64,000 nt of DNA from Cladopsammia gracilis (taxonomy: Eukaryota > Cnidaria > Anthozoa > Scleractinia > Dendrophylliidae), in contig JAJGOT010000135.1 in NCBI GenBank assembly GCA_022457155.1, positions 662,501-726,500 of the forward strand. The letters are read 5' to 3'. The notes below the pieces were generated by a model, which was not told where the DNA came from, ran no database searches, and saw only the letters and a list, made by a program, of their open reading frames with translations. Shown here in pieces: positions 36,893 through 49,031 of the stretch; position 1 is the first letter of the stretch, and each line of letters starts with the position of its first letter. Made by a program: the position numbers and the translations under genes.

Positions 36893-37182
36893 TCAATGAC
36901 GGTACTTGACAAAGGTAAGAAGCAATGTGGGCGAGATCTTCCTCACATTTAAAGCGTAACCGATCACCAAGCTAATCAAACTGCATGCGTTACTGCCGTT
37001 TCGGCCATTGTAGCGCCTTTTACCAACCGGAAAATTATATTCCTCGGCAGGCGCTGTAAACATCGGGGCTGCACCTATATTGGCAAGGGCATCCAGGACA
37101 ATGTCTCCAGAATCGCTCCCGCTAACCATTTCACTGCTCTCGTCGCCTGTCACCTCAGCATCTTCATTGCCATTAACTGATG
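36893..37182 (-). CDS. Last exon of a KDZ-transposase-like gene model
   Basis: Minus-strand exon with acceptor tcttttcaaag and a stop at 36,893. It encodes about 96 residues: an acidic, Ser-rich part (GDESSEMVSGSDSGD), then FPVGKRRYNGRNGSNACSLI. It joins in frame to the upstream exon only if that exon is read in the frame ending GNFPWK. The function is not recognised. The GNACSL-type block could be the start of a protease or other enzyme domain that is cut short here. Confidence 0.4.
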
Positions 37183-37293
37183 CTTTGAAAAGATAATAGC
37201 AAAATTAGGAAAATGGGGCCACTGCTGATAAACCTACTATTATTTTTTTAGAATACAGTGTGTTTACCATCTCCAGTTCAAATTAATTTTTAC

Positions 37294-37444
37294 CTTTCCA
37301 GGGAAAATTCCCGTTTTTCAACTTCTTTCATTTCGACGCAATCATTGGCGGCGGCGAGTCTGTTATACTTTCCAACCGTTTCTCCAAGCTTGATGATGAT
37401 TGATGATATTTTTGTACGCAACTTTTGGCATTGTTTGGATCCAT
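37294..37444 (-). CDS. Exon of the KDZ-like gene model, probably frameshifted
   Basis: Good splice sites (acceptor ccctttag, donor gtaaaa). One frame reads a helical LRTKISSIIIKLGETVGKYN stretch, another ends GNFPWK. KDZ-type transposases end with a helical bundle followed by a G-x-FPW box, so the exon seems to need both frames. This points to a disabled gene or a sequence error. Confidence 0.4.
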
Positions 37445-38531
37445 CTAAAGGGAAAAAACAACATAGTCACACCTAATCTTATGGACACCTATTTAACATG
37501 AACAGCTCTTTACTTTGGACAGTTTCACTGGTCCAAAAGATCTAAAATCGATGATAACTCTTACTTCTACAATACGCCATATACTGTCCATTTGGTGTCA
37601 GTATTAAATAGGCTGGACTGCAATTACATTTGGTCTGGAGGAAACTGAGCCACTGACCAACAGATAAAAAGGGCATAAGCCAGGTTACAGCATCATTGAA
37701 ACAACACAATAACAACAGAAAGAACAACAACATCAACAACATGATTCTTTATTTTTATGTACATTAATTTTAGTAATTTGTATTAATTTTAAGTTCCATG
37801 TCTCCAATTAGACTTTTTTATAGCTTAATACTGCAGATGCATAAATTAAATCATTTATTTAAAAGAAAACAAAGAAATTGTAATCTACATGTATGTAGCC
37901 ATCCATTCAAGCAGGTTAAAAATTTCATATTGACCATTATCATCTGAGGGTCTAGATATAGTATGGCCTTTTCCATCAACACAGCTTCACCAGCCACAAA
38001 GTTGGAACAAGGCTTTGGTAAAATTAGTTTTCTGATCTTTTTTCCATAATATACTCTCAACAATCCTGTGCAGCTCCCCTGCTTGGGAGTACACATATCT
38101 AAAGCCAGCAAGTGACACAGAAAAGCCTCCCCTGCTGGCAATAGTTGGTGTTTTTCATTGTACGAGACTACTTCCTTTAAAAATAAAACACCAACAATAG
38201 CTACTAATAATGGCTTTAACAACAACAATAGCAACAATGTCCAAAATACATGCACCAATGCATTTTTTTCAGTAAGAGCTTTATTGTGACAGCATTTTGT
38301 AATTTTCCCTGTCTGTATACATGAGACACGACTACATGTATACCAGCTTCCCAGATTCTTGAGTTAAAAAGGGTAAATTTTAAATGGGTCCCTGTTAAAA
38401 CAAGACAAACACAGTTAAACTCAATTAGTTACTCTTATGTACTTCATCACCAAGATATCACTTAGAGTTAAAAATGCAATCATTGAAAGATAATTTAATA
38501 CCTTCCAGAAGCATGTGTTTTGTACAACTAC
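37445..38531. other. Intron region with uncertain exon material
   Basis: A minus-strand open stretch at about 37,950-38,150 (AGEAFLCHLLALDMCTP after a plausible acceptor) may be an exon, but no frame connects it cleanly. No firm call. Confidence 0.3.
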
Positions 38532-38619
38532 CCAATCTTGAAAACTGGCTGTTGATATTCTCTACTTCCTTTCCAGTTGTTGCTACTGCCCCCTCCCGCC
38601 ATCGCCCACCCCGCAAAGC
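38532..38619 (-). CDS. Exon with KDZ-transposase-like segment
   Basis: An 88-nt exon (acceptor tcacttag, donor gtagtt). It encodes RWREGAVATTGKEVENINSQ, close to the W-x-G-x-x-x-x-x-G-x-E-V-E block I know from KDZ (Zisupton/Kyakuja/Dileera) transposases. It enters in phase 0, in agreement with the upstream exon. Confidence 0.5.
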
Positions 38620-38880
38620 CTAAGTGAAAAAAGGGACACAATTTCAGTTTTTTTTTTTTTGCATGAGGAAAGTAACTTTCTCCACTCACTAGCACAATGG
38701 GTAAGGATATGGACAAATCACCTGTGAATTAAGCTTGAGTAACAATTACTATTTATAAAAACTTGTCCAACAAGTAAAACTTAAGATTTGATTTCACACA
38801 AGTCAAGTTTAAATTTTAGATTTTTATGAGCCCTGTGTAGACCAAGGGTATGGGTGGTTAATCTTCACTGATGAAGTTAC

Positions 38881-39050
38881 CTGATACTCCTCATCACATA
38901 AACGTGATTTAACACTTTCTACAGTTCCAGTCACTGGAGCACTACTGTTTACAGAAAATGTAGAATGACCTTGGCCGGGTAGAGCCTCTTTAAGCCCCTC
39001 AGTATGGAAAATTAAAACCGATCTGCGGACTTCAAACAGATTTTTCAAGA
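38881..39050 (-). CDS. Exon of the same minus-strand gene model
   Basis: A 170-nt exon (acceptor ttaccgaag, donor gtaact) encoding LKNLFEVRRSVLIFHTEG and ending in LCDEEYQ. It takes two bases that complete the codon left by the 19-nt first exon, and ends in phase 0. The sequence itself is not recognised. Confidence 0.5.
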
Positions 39051-39926
39051 CTTCGGTAAATATTACAGCACAGTAAATGCTTTTTTAAAATCCGCACTAA
39101 CACTACCACCCGGTGTAATTAATTGATGAAAATCAATCATCGGAAAGCTAATTGAAGAATTGATATTAATCGAGAGAAAGTTCTCTGGCTCGAGCATAAA
39201 CCAAATTTTGTTTCTAAAATGATTTAAAATCAAAAACATGTATTAGTGTGACACAAATATGCATCAGGAACTGGGTAACATGTTTTAAATTTGTTCACTC
39301 GTCGATTCTTTGATACCCTACGTGCTCAGAGGCTTTTCTTGCACTCTAATCACTATTATTTTCACTTTGGCTCAAATTCCTTTGATCTTTCTCAGGGGAA
39401 TATATCTTGTAACCCCGCAATCAACTGTCTGAAAAGCCGGATGCAGCCTTGATTTCTCGAAGGGAACAATGGGGCTGAAGAATAACTAATTAAAATGCAA
39501 GGGGATTATATAATAAAATGCAAGGGGAATAATTCATATTCTCCTTGCAGACATAACCCCCTTGCATTTTTGTTGTTCATGAATTACTTCACATTCTTTA
39601 CATATAAAAAAAGTGCACCTTTATCATACTAAATACGATGTTACGATTAGTGAGTTCAGGCATTGAAGGACACTTCCTTTTGCTCGCCACAGTGTTGGGT
39701 CTATGTTTTTGATGGCTCGTTTGCCTCGGCAGTGCACATGGTCTAATATAAATGATATTTGGTCAGGCTCGTTTGGCTCGGCAAAAATATAAACTAAAGA
39801 GCAAACGAGCCGTTTGGTATACGGTAAAAAGTGGCCCTATATTCTGTAGTCTAGCCGTAAATTTAACTCTTCGAGTATAAATTGAGGCGGAAATTGATTC
39901 TAAAAGGTCTAAAAAAGCACTCTCAC

Positions 39927-39945
39927 CTTCGCCTCCGTCCGCCAT
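39927..39945 (-). CDS. Short first coding exon (MADGGE)
   Basis: ATG at 39,945 in the context aaaatggcgg... on the minus strand, followed after 19 nt by the donor gtgaga. The phase agrees with the exon at 38,881-39,050. The region upstream is the promoter segment duplicated at 23.6 kb. Confidence 0.5.
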
Positions 39946-40130
39946 TTTGAATGCAGTAGAGCGGCCCGAGACAAACTCGACCCCAGGAATTACTCTTTCT
40001 CCATAACGTGCCGGGCGTTAATGATAATCATTATTTCAAAGCGATTTAAGATTTAATGATAATCGTTATTCTGGTCTCGAGATCATGTTGTGTGACCACA
40101 TGTATATTTTAGTGGCTCGACGGCTCGGTG
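39946..40130 (-). promoter_or_regulatory. Probable promoter, duplicated at 23,580-23,812
   Basis: A conserved segment containing the palindromic gattatcatt/aatgataatc blocks (39,990-40,075), ggccgctct and the first-exon ATG. Conservation over about 200 bp between two inverted copies 16 kb apart suggests that a promoter was copied. Function is inferred. Confidence 0.45.
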
Positions 40131-40979
40131 GCTCGTCAGTGACTACCGAGCCGCCGAGTCACCTAAGGTAATACTTCTTCAATTTGACTTCCAAGCCGCC
40201 GAGCCATTTAAGGTTAATACTTCTTCAAAAGTGGCCCTGCATTTTGTAGTTTAGCCCATTTTACCTCGCCAAGCTCACAAATTAAAGCCTCCAGAAAAGT
40301 ATACAATGAGAATACTTTGCTGCTTTGGGTATTTAAGGAGGGTAAATGTAAGTACATGCTTTTTTCGCTTAAAAATTCGAGCCGTTTTCAAAGAGGGTTC
40401 GATTACCGAACTCCAAATCAGATACCTTCTTGTCTTTTATACGCTGTAGGGCGAAGTGCGAAGCAATTAAAAACATCATTTGATAAAAAGATACGAAACA
40501 AGGTAACGTTTTATCAAGTTTTATTAGCGATTTATCCTATTTACTCGGGTTTTTTTATTATAATAAATTATCAGTCCAAATTCTAGCTAATGGTGGCCAC
40601 TCAGTCAACAAAACCAAATCATTTCAAGTTTTAGTAAAGGGGGAAACGCGTGTATGGCAACAGCGAAAGATTCACAAAAACCGCAATATCTTAAACGGAC
40701 GCGAAAAGAGGTCAGGCAAATGATAGTTCAGATGAAAGTCTGTTTGAAATTCGCGACGGTTAGATGGCTCTAAATTCAGTCACAGTAAATTCTTCCAAAC
40801 TACACTGTACCTGCTAAAAATACAAGTTAGAAGCATCAACTGGTCGAAAGAACAAAACAAAAGACGGCAAATAATTTACGAATGTTAGGAGTCGCGTAGG
40901 CTTGTCAATCTATTTTGATTTTTTAGCACCAATATCATCCATTTTATTTTTCAAAATGAAACCGAAAAACCGACATGGA
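40131..40979. other. No recognised gene
   Basis: It holds ctcgacggctcgg-type blocks near 40,130-40,210 (ccgagccgccgagt palindromic) and then unique AT-rich DNA. Confidence 0.4.
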
Positions 40980-41900
40980 GTACTGAATTATGAGAAGCAC
41001 TAGCTTCGCTTCTTCCAAATAAAAAGAAACATAGAATGCACGATCACTGCAACAAACCGTTGAGAATGGCCGGATCTGGGTTTCCAGACGTAAATCAGTT
41101 TTAATACTTGAAGTGAAACAAAAGAAACGGCAAACTGAACCTTACGGCAGAAAAACAGAAGCAGAAGCAAATAAAATAAAAGTGGAATATAATAGTTCCC
41201 TGAATATTTCGCTTTGCAAAACAAAGCCACTAGTCGGTAGTCACCTGGTTTTCACTAGCGCATAAGCACAAGCATAAGCATAAGCATAAGCAAGTGAGAA
41301 CGCCAGAACATAAGCAAAAATACACATACGCAAGCGCAGTATGAACGAAATTCTCGATACCAGCTTTCCTGAATCAAAGATGGCGGATGATTTGGTTGAC
41401 CGCCTTGTGCTTATGCTTGTGCTTATTTCATCCCCGTTCTCACTTGACATAAATGTGACACAAGCATAGCATAAGCACAAGAAGAACGGAACGTGTTCGT
41501 TCTTCTTGTGCTTATGCTTATGCTTATGTCGTGGGAGTTCTCACTAGCACTTGCTTCTGGATCTCTTATGCTTATGCTTATGCTTCTACTTATGCGCAAA
41601 CCAGCCTTAATCAGTTTAGTTTATCACCCGTCAAACCCTTCGCCATATTTCAGTATTGTTTTTGTTATTCTTTAGTTTTTTTCAAAAGCGCTTGTATAAC
41701 GTAAACGTTTTTACAGTTGTAATCATTTATAGTGCTAGCCCCTGAAAAAGCTTTGTTTTGCAAAGCGAAATATTGAGCACTATTATATTCCACTTTTATT
41801 TTATTTTATTTTATTTTATTCGCTTCTGCTTCTGTTTTTCTGCCGTAAGGATCAGTTTGCCGTTTTTCTTTTGTTTCACTTCGCTTCTTCCGTAGGCTTC
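40980..41900. repeat. Large foldback element with ataagc hexamer arrays
   Basis: Left arm about 41,108-41,232 and right arm about 41,742-41,893 are inverted copies (ctttgcaaaacaaag, tggaatataat, cagaagcagaagc, ttacggcag). Between them, ataagc repeats at 41,262-41,292 and the complement gcttat at 41,405-41,600 form a second inverted layer. ORFs made of the hexamer are artefacts. Confidence 0.75.
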
Positions 41901-42882
41901 AATTTCTCAGATAGGTTAAAGTGCTAGTAAGACGAAAGTTTTTGTTTTTCTTTTCGACTTTTTTGTTACTTCAGTTCATTGTCAATGAGTTTATAATTAC
42001 GCAAGTCGCCATAACGATAAAACCTTAGCCTGGAAATAGCTGGCTGCGCTGAAAACCGTCGAAACGCCGACCGTCCGCCTTTAGCCAGTTCGCAGAAATC
42101 AAGTCTGCATTAAACTATGCTAGAAAGCGGTCTCACGTGTGAATATCTTCCTGCATGTTTACTTGAAAACATCTTCACTGTAAAGCAGGCCCTAGAACCA
42201 CTAAAAACAAGAGGCTGCAAGCAGCCTATACTCATGCGCATGCGTACGAAAGTTTTATGATATATTTTAAACATGATAAGAAGATGTCCGATATGAAGAA
42301 GAGTTACTCCTTTCATTCAGTCATCGTTCCTGCAAACTGCGTTCTTTACTATTGAATGTTTTGTAAATAAAGGCTGTACCACAATGAAGCCAGTGATCGT
42401 TCTACGTCTTATATATAGCTAACGTGAACACCAAAAAGAAAAAAGAAAAACAGAGCCCATTTTATAACTCATGCCGCTACGCGCATGAGTAATTAATATA
42501 CAATTTACAGTATTTAAAACGTTTATCGTTCTGTGAATTAATGTGAGCAGATGTGAAGGTTATTAATTGTATGCCCCAAGCGATCACTACAAGCGAGTAG
42601 CGACTGTATTTTGTATGAGCAGTCACGTTGTGTGCACGTGCAAATGTTGAACTTTGTCCTCATAGAAACTGGTACGTGATGGAATTCAACATGTTTTCGA
42701 GAAAACGTTAATTCTTATGGTGCGTTTAAAAACGCCTGTTCAAAAAACTATTAGTTGCAAATTTCATTTTGGATGCGCTAAGTTTCTGATTTAAGACTTT
42801 TCTGGTCGACATTACAGGAAAAGATGTTTGGTTCCAAATGTTAACCTCAAGGTTGTGGTTTTGAGTTGAAAACAATTTATTT
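41901..42882. other. No gene; short repeats with actcatgcgcatg ends
   Basis: The block ctcatgcgcatgcgtacgaa at 42,232 recurs at about 43,378 (one variant). The block actcatgccgct-gcgcatgagtaa at 42,468-42,493 recurs at about 44,650. These look like small repeat ends. Nothing coding. Confidence 0.45.
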
Positions 42883-43290
42883 TACCACAATTGCCGCTAA
42901 ACTCGCAATCTGATTGGTCGACGTGAGTGGTAAATGATAGTCCAGACAACGGTACTGACGCTAACATCACGTGCACTTGAAAAACACCAATCAGATTGCG
43001 AGAAAGTTATAGACAACGCTTGCTCTTTCTTTGCTGTCACGTTTTATAACAAGACTTCGATTTTTCCTTGTGTTTTTTTCTAAATATTGTTGTAAAAAAC
43101 AAATTTACACCGGTTTTCCGTGGTGTGGACTCTTATTTACCACGATTTACGTCATCACATGGTCAAAATTTGTTGCTGACTCACTCGGCTGCGCCTCGTG
43201 AGTCCACAACATTTTGACCATGTGATGACGTAAATCGTGGTAAATAAGAGTCCACACCACGGAAAACCGGTGTAAATTTGTTAAATCTAA
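42883..43290. repeat. Palindromic MITE, family C, complete copy
   Basis: The arms ccggttttccgtggtgtgg and ccacaccacggaaaaccgg pair, with actcttatttaccac and ggtcaaaatttgttg inside. It shows the uninterrupted state of the copy at 9,020-10,012. Confidence 0.85.
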
Positions 43291-46200
43291 TTAGTTTCTG
43301 TTTCTATTTGCACGACTTTTTTGTGGAGAATAAAAGCAGTTGTTTGAATACTACAAGAGGCTACCAGTAGCCTTTACTCATGCGCTTGTGTACGAAAGTT
43401 TTATGGTTTATTTTAAATGTGTCACGCACCGCTACCCCCTCAACGAATTTTGCGTGACACACATTGCACCATCAGTCAAGACACGAGGAAAACACGTTGA
43501 TTAAAGCTACCATTTTTTCTGTACTCGCTTTGAATATTTAATTTATTGATTCCCGATCAAATCCGCATTATAATCTAATACTTTCCAAACCGTGAATTAT
43601 TTCTATTACATTGGGCATTGGGTTATTCCAGAAAGAACCCACCCACCCCCCCCCCCCCCCCGCCCCACCGACGGATGGCAAGATTGTTTGTGGAATGTAA
43701 TTCGATCGCGCGCTCCACAATATTTGTTCTAAAGGTCAAAACGTTTTAATGAAACTCATATTTCCTTGAATGAATAAGTCATTCCCTTGAATAAAAGAGT
43801 CAAACGCTCATCAGAATTCATTGATTTTCTGCTTCCGGAAGGCTTGGCGATTTATTTAGCCTAATTGCAGCGAGGAGCGCTAGGGTCTGCGAATTATATT
43901 AGTCTCAAGAGCAAAACGCGTTAAATTATCGCATCGAGGAAGCTCTCGGCAACGCAAGCAAATTGTCAAAGAATTTCTCGTGCGGCCGATATTTCGCAAA
44001 AATTCTCACTGATAACAGAAATAAACAGTCCATTAAATGTTTCTTACAAAGTAAATGGACATTCAAAAATGTTATTTTCTTTACCGTAGTTTTCCAATTC
44101 TTAGTAAAGTCTGCCGCTTCGAGCTTCGAGTATGAATTCTGTAGGAACACATGTCTCGCTTTGTGCTGGGCTTTGTGTCTCACTTTGTGATCCTCACGGG
44201 ACGATTCCATCGCTTTCAGCTCTCTAACCGCCACTTCAAAGGCATACAAATCGTCTTAAGGACTCTTTCTTTCCATTTCGAAGTTCTTCAAAGGCATGTT
44301 TACATTTTGGTAATGGAAAATGAACGTCTGAAAAATTGAAGTGTAGAGCACAGAAGAGGCCATATTTGTTTGAATCTGAAAGTCTTCTCTGAGTGACAAA
44401 CCGATTCTCTCTTGTCCCCCCTAAAACCCAGACATGTGCTCAGTAGACGGATTCTGATTGGTTTAACCTTCCTGAAGCCTTTTATAACAATAGGGGGCAA
44501 AAATAACTTTCTAGGGGAGGCAGGGGCGAGTACGTGTGTCAACCAATCAGACCAGTGAAAGTCGTCCCGCGGGATACGGGAAACTTTAAAAAAACAAGGC
44601 AATTTGTGACTACAAAAAGCGGGACGAAAAGGAACCTTACCGAAACCTTGACTCATGCCGCTATGCGCATGAGTAACAATATCAGCCTTTCCAAACAATG
44701 AAACAGACCCGGGCCTGGGAAGCAGCCTTTTTTGTTTTGATTGGATGAAGACATATGACGCGTCATCTAATCGTTTTGACCATTTGCATCAAGAAATGGC
44801 AGCAGGCCGAAACTGAAGTTTATGTTTGAAATAACAGTAACTGGTCTTCCCGTTAGATTTGGCATGGGAAGTATTCAGAACTTTTTTTTTCCCAAAACTG
44901 AAGAGAAAGGGGGAGGTAAAATTATGATCATAAGAACACTTTAAGAAGAGTTCTTATATTTTGTTACTTTCATCAAAATCTGACTTAAACAATCCTTCTT
45001 TGAATAGGTAAAGTACTTTGCCGAATTGCTCAAAAAAATCTTTCAAATCGCCGTTGGTAAAATGAAACTAACCATGAAACTGAGCTGGTCTGAGCTGACC
45101 AAATTTCGGGCCATACTTTTTTTTTTTTTTTTTTTTGCAAGATGGGGTGGGGGAGGGGGTGAGGCGCCCCTGTCACTATCTTTGCTTGAACAGGCTATGA
45201 GATCTCTCTCAAAATCGCTGGCTTCATTGTGGCAATTTAAGCCATGTCTAAGTGTCACGGCCGATGACACGCTCCTCCCATTTTGGCGCCATGTGACACG
45301 TACATGTACTTAGCGTTTTAAAACATAAACGTCGTGTAAGCGGATTGTGTAACCGCATCACTTTTGATGATTTTGATGAGGTACAAGCGCAAGCATTGAT
45401 CATTGATCATTCAGTGATAATCCAAGTGTTAGCAAGCTCGACTCAAGCAATAACCAAAGCAAGTCTCAAAACTTCTGTTTTCTTGTACTCGCGTCAAGTT
45501 CATTTTCACTGGACACGAATCTTTTTTTCTGTGGCTTGTACTTACACTTGTACTTGCGTCAGAAGTAATAACCGAAACTGCGTCTGTCATCTAAAACGCT
45601 GCCATAGCATGCTTGTCACTGACGGAAGCCCGCAATTATCTGATTTCGTATAAAGCGGCACAGCAGCTTTAAGATGAAAACACTTTGTAAGGTTTATATT
45701 TAATGACCTTATAAACTGACTTTTAGTAACTTCAGGATGTAATAAATTCCATTCATCTGATGGGAAAATTAACTACCACCACCAAAACACTGCTGAATTT
45801 ACATTTCGACTATAAAATGGCAAAAAAACGAAAACCATTGTGTCTTTTTATAGTAACGCCGTTGATGGTCAAGGCATTAACTCTTAAAACACTAGATGCG
45901 GGATAAAAAGAAACTATTCTGAAGAAATACAGTCGAACTTCTTGCCGCAGCAAAAATCCCAAATGCCAGGGATGGAGGTGATCGCCTATGGCAGAGGTGT
46001 CGCTAAAAGTACGCGCATTCGAAGCCACGCAACACGCTGTAATTGGCTGAGATCTACATTCTATCGTCGTGCGGCAGCCAATCAAGGAGCGGTTTCTTAT
46101 AACGGATTAAAGCTGCGCTCTGTAGTTTTAACATGGAAAACTTAATTAAGCCGTTGACACACAAACCACTCAAAACCGCCCGTGAGGGTCTACAGTACCA

Positions 46201-47326
46201 TTTGTGACATCATTACTTTTTTTATCAAAAAATGTTTTTGATGACAAACAACTGATGCAGGATGAAGAAATCTTCCAAAGCGTGCTCAAATGAAAGCGAT
46301 CCCCTGATTAGTGCCAAAGATACACGCAAGTAAATTTGACTGGCAAAATCGAAGAAAAATTTGGTCCTCCTACCAATTGCCACTTCTGGTTAAATATTCT
46401 CACTTTCTCCAGCATTTACGTGAAAACTTTTCCTGTATAAATGAAGTCTAGTGCAAGGCCAACAACATGGAAAAAACAGTAAAAAAATAGAGAAAAAAGA
46501 GGAGAGAGATAAATAAATTAACAAAAAAGGAAATTTTGCTTTGTGTGCATGCCTCAAACGAAAAAGCGTTCCGCTAACTCCTGAAAAGAAAGGACGTTTA
46601 GTTTTCAGTGCTACCATAACTCGTTGCAAGAAAACAAAGGCTATAGCGACGACCCGTAAACAAACTAAATATACTAATTAAGCTGTTCAAGGAATCAAAA
46701 TACTCCACAGTTCTTGTTGGTTACATGTTGGTTCTTGTTGGTTACATTTCTTCGCTGGACTAAAACTACAACTTTTATAAAGAGTAATGTGACAGAAGGT
46801 TTTTCCACTTCGAACTAAAGGGAGGCTTTACAGGACACTGCGCTTGAATACAGGGGAAACTATAACTCAAATGGGCAACTGGCTTGCAGAGAAGAGCCAC
46901 CACTCTCGGAAGATACGGGACCAAACCACGAACTGGTACGCAGCAATAGACAATCAAGAAACCTGACTTGGTTCCAACAGCGTTTATTCCTGACTTCTCA
47001 ACAGTAACGTTGTAATCGAAGATGTAATCATAGATGTTTATATCGAATAAACAATCGTAAATAAACTAGGTTCATATTTTGCGATATTTGTCGTTACGTC
47101 ATCTATTGTTATTAATGTGCCAACCAGGAACTATTGGCTGTTGAAACAAATGGTTCTTTTGTTTGACAGTTGGCAAATTTAAAAAACAAAACAAATTTGA
47201 CGTAATGTTTGTAAACAGAGATATATCGCCATACGAAAGGTACATGCGTTCAACATAACTCGAAAGTACAATAAAAGTAGCGAAGTCCTTTGAGCTACGC
47301 GAAAGTTCATAACAAAATATATTTTT
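43291..47326. other. Intergenic region with no recognised gene
   Basis: It contains a short gtgtcacgcac/gcgtgacacac hairpin (43,418-43,463), poly-C (43,647-43,662) and poly-T (45,118-45,136) tracts, and gatcattgatcattgatca-type short palindromes near 45,395. The open frames on both strands overlap each other and have no domain signature. Confidence 0.4.
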
Positions 47327-48054
47327 AAGGTTACAGGGTACCTTCGGGGGTGTCTCCAGTATAACAGCTCTAGTGTCTTAAGATTACACTTGACATACCT
47401 AAACCCAGATATCAAATTAAAGCTTATAGAGCTGGCTATCTAAATATGGAAACCATTTGGTAATAAAGTGAATTGTCGAATTTTTTACGACGTCTAAATT
47501 CGAACGCCCGAATCAGCTTTAAAACGCTATAACTCAAAGCGATTATTGTATTTTGCTAATTTGATTTGTTCTCGGGTTTCCGGACACGAAGCGCTAAAAA
47601 AAAAGCGTCGGCGATTTCCCATATTCAATTGCAATGAAAAGTTACAGAATATTTTCGAAAAAGGGAGAAAAAAAATTGGAATGATCGCACGGAAATGGCT
47701 CTTGACGAAAAAGTTTTCGGAAATAAGAAATTCGCCGACACTTTTTTGTTGATTATAAGTTAGCCTAACTTCTGTCCAAATATGAGGAAAATCGAACAAA
47801 TTTCCTTTGAGTTGTAGCTCTTTAAAGTGTCCCCAACAAGCGAAAAATTAACTTTGAGAAAACAGCGCTTAAAAAAAGATATCGCCTCATAAACAAACTC
47901 CGCCCACAAAAGTTAAACTGTCATTTCTCCGTCAATTTTGACTATTTTTCGATAATTTTTTTTTGAATGAAAGTTCATTCTGTAAACTTTATTTTGACAC
48001 CAAAAAAAATGTTCGATAAATTTTCGATCTGAAGGTACACTGTAACCTTAAGTC
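47327..48054. repeat. TIR element of about 0.73 kb, last host-type feature before the viral element
   Basis: The end ttaaggttacagggtaccttc (47,329) returns inverted as gaaggtacactgtaacctta at about 48,033-48,053. The interior is AT-rich and non-coding. Likely a non-autonomous DNA transposon. Confidence 0.7.
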
Positions 48055-48099
48055 AAGCGTCTGTTATTCATGAAACTATTTTTAAAAGTAATCAACATT

Positions 48100-48369
48100 A
48101 GTAGTTGATATTAGCCACTCTTGAGACATCCTAAATTTTCCCCCAGTTTTAACAGTTCCAAGAAATTCCAAAAAATTCGTCAAGTTCCCCCATTTTTCAC
48201 ACAAATCAGAATTTTCTCTCATCTGCCAAATTCATCAGAATCGTCACGATTCTGCTAAATTGTCACTTATGATAATTTTTTCCCCACTTGCCGAAATCAG
48301 CAGAAAATGAGTTGTGATAAAACTGGGGGAAAATTTAGGATGTCTCAAGAGTGGCTAATATCAACTACT
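48100..48369. repeat. Inverted repeat with perfect 51-bp arms at the left edge of the virus-like element
   Basis: Arms 48,100-48,150 and 48,319-48,369 are exact reverse complements (starting agtagttgatattagcc). The 168-bp centre holds another palindrome, agaatcgtcacgattct. The right arm ends 10 bp before the start codon of the first element gene, so it overlaps that gene's promoter. It may be an element terminus or a replication structure. Confidence 0.85.
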
Positions 48370-48379
48370 GACTGCTAAA

Positions 48380-49030
48380 ATGGAGCAGAAAAAATATTTG
48401 AAAAATGCCACTCTGAAAAAATCTTTCCCTAAATTCCGCAGCGGCCAATTCCATCCGAATCAAAAATCTCTCCCGGAAAAGAAAATGTCTGATTCCGAAG
48501 AAGAAGAAATCGATGACACTCCTGAAATTATTCAAGAAACCCGCACAACATGGCAGTCTCACAAAAATCCCAGACTGGAACATTTCAAAGTTGTCATCCG
48601 CAAAAATCAGGGCAAAAATCAAATTCCACTCAAAGATCTCGAATTTTATCAAGAACAAATTCTCTCCCAAATTCCCCGTGGTGAAATCACAAGAAAAAAA
48701 GTCAGGGATTTCGTCAAAGCTTCCAATTGGAAAAAAGTCAATGGCAACGATCACTCAATTTTTAATCACATAACAGGTCACGACGGAAATGACTATGAGC
48801 ACCTGAAAAAATTTCTCATTGACGATTTGAAATATTTCTCACTGGCATATAATGACCTTCATCCCAGCAGAAAAAAGTTTCTCAATTGCCATCAAGTTCT
48901 TTTCGCCCTGTTGAAGAAGAACGGTTTCAATCCAAATGAAGATGATTTCAAACTGCTCAAACTCTCATCAAGACGGGAGGAACAAGAAGAAATAATCCAA
49001 GCCATCTTCAAAAAATTAAATTGGAAATAA
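48380..49030 (+). CDS. VLTF3-like late transcription factor
   Basis: A 216-residue protein. The second half fits the VLTF3 fold seen in poxviruses and other large and mid-size DNA viruses: a helical segment with FNHITGHDG, then the signature PSRKKFLNCHQVLFAL, and a C-terminal LKLSSRREEQEEIIQAIF block. The N-terminal zinc-binding cysteines of poxvirus VLTF3 are not present. An acidic patch (SEEEEID) lies near residue 40. VLTF3 proteins switch on late viral genes. Starts at a TAAAATG box and is followed after one base by the next gene, so the two probably form one unit. The assignment comes from motif pattern only. Confidence 0.65.
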   Translation: MEQKKYLKNATLKKSFPKFRSGQFHPNQKSLPEKKMSDSEEEEIDDTPEIIQETRTTWQSHKNPRLEHFKVVIRKNQGKNQIPLKDLEFYQEQILSQIPRGEITRKKVRDFVKASNWKKVNGNDHSIFNHITGHDGNDYEHLKKFLIDDLKYFSLAYNDLHPSRKKFLNCHQVLFALLKKNGFNPNEDDFKLLKLSSRREEQEEIIQAIFKKLNWK

Positions 49031-49031
49031 A

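Noticed and set aside
41241..41675. ORFs rich in Ala/Tyr or Leu/Met
   Set aside because: Produced by ataagc/gcttat hexamer arrays.
45026..45313. ORF containing a poly-Phe run
   Set aside because: The run comes from a poly-T tract; no domain or splice context.
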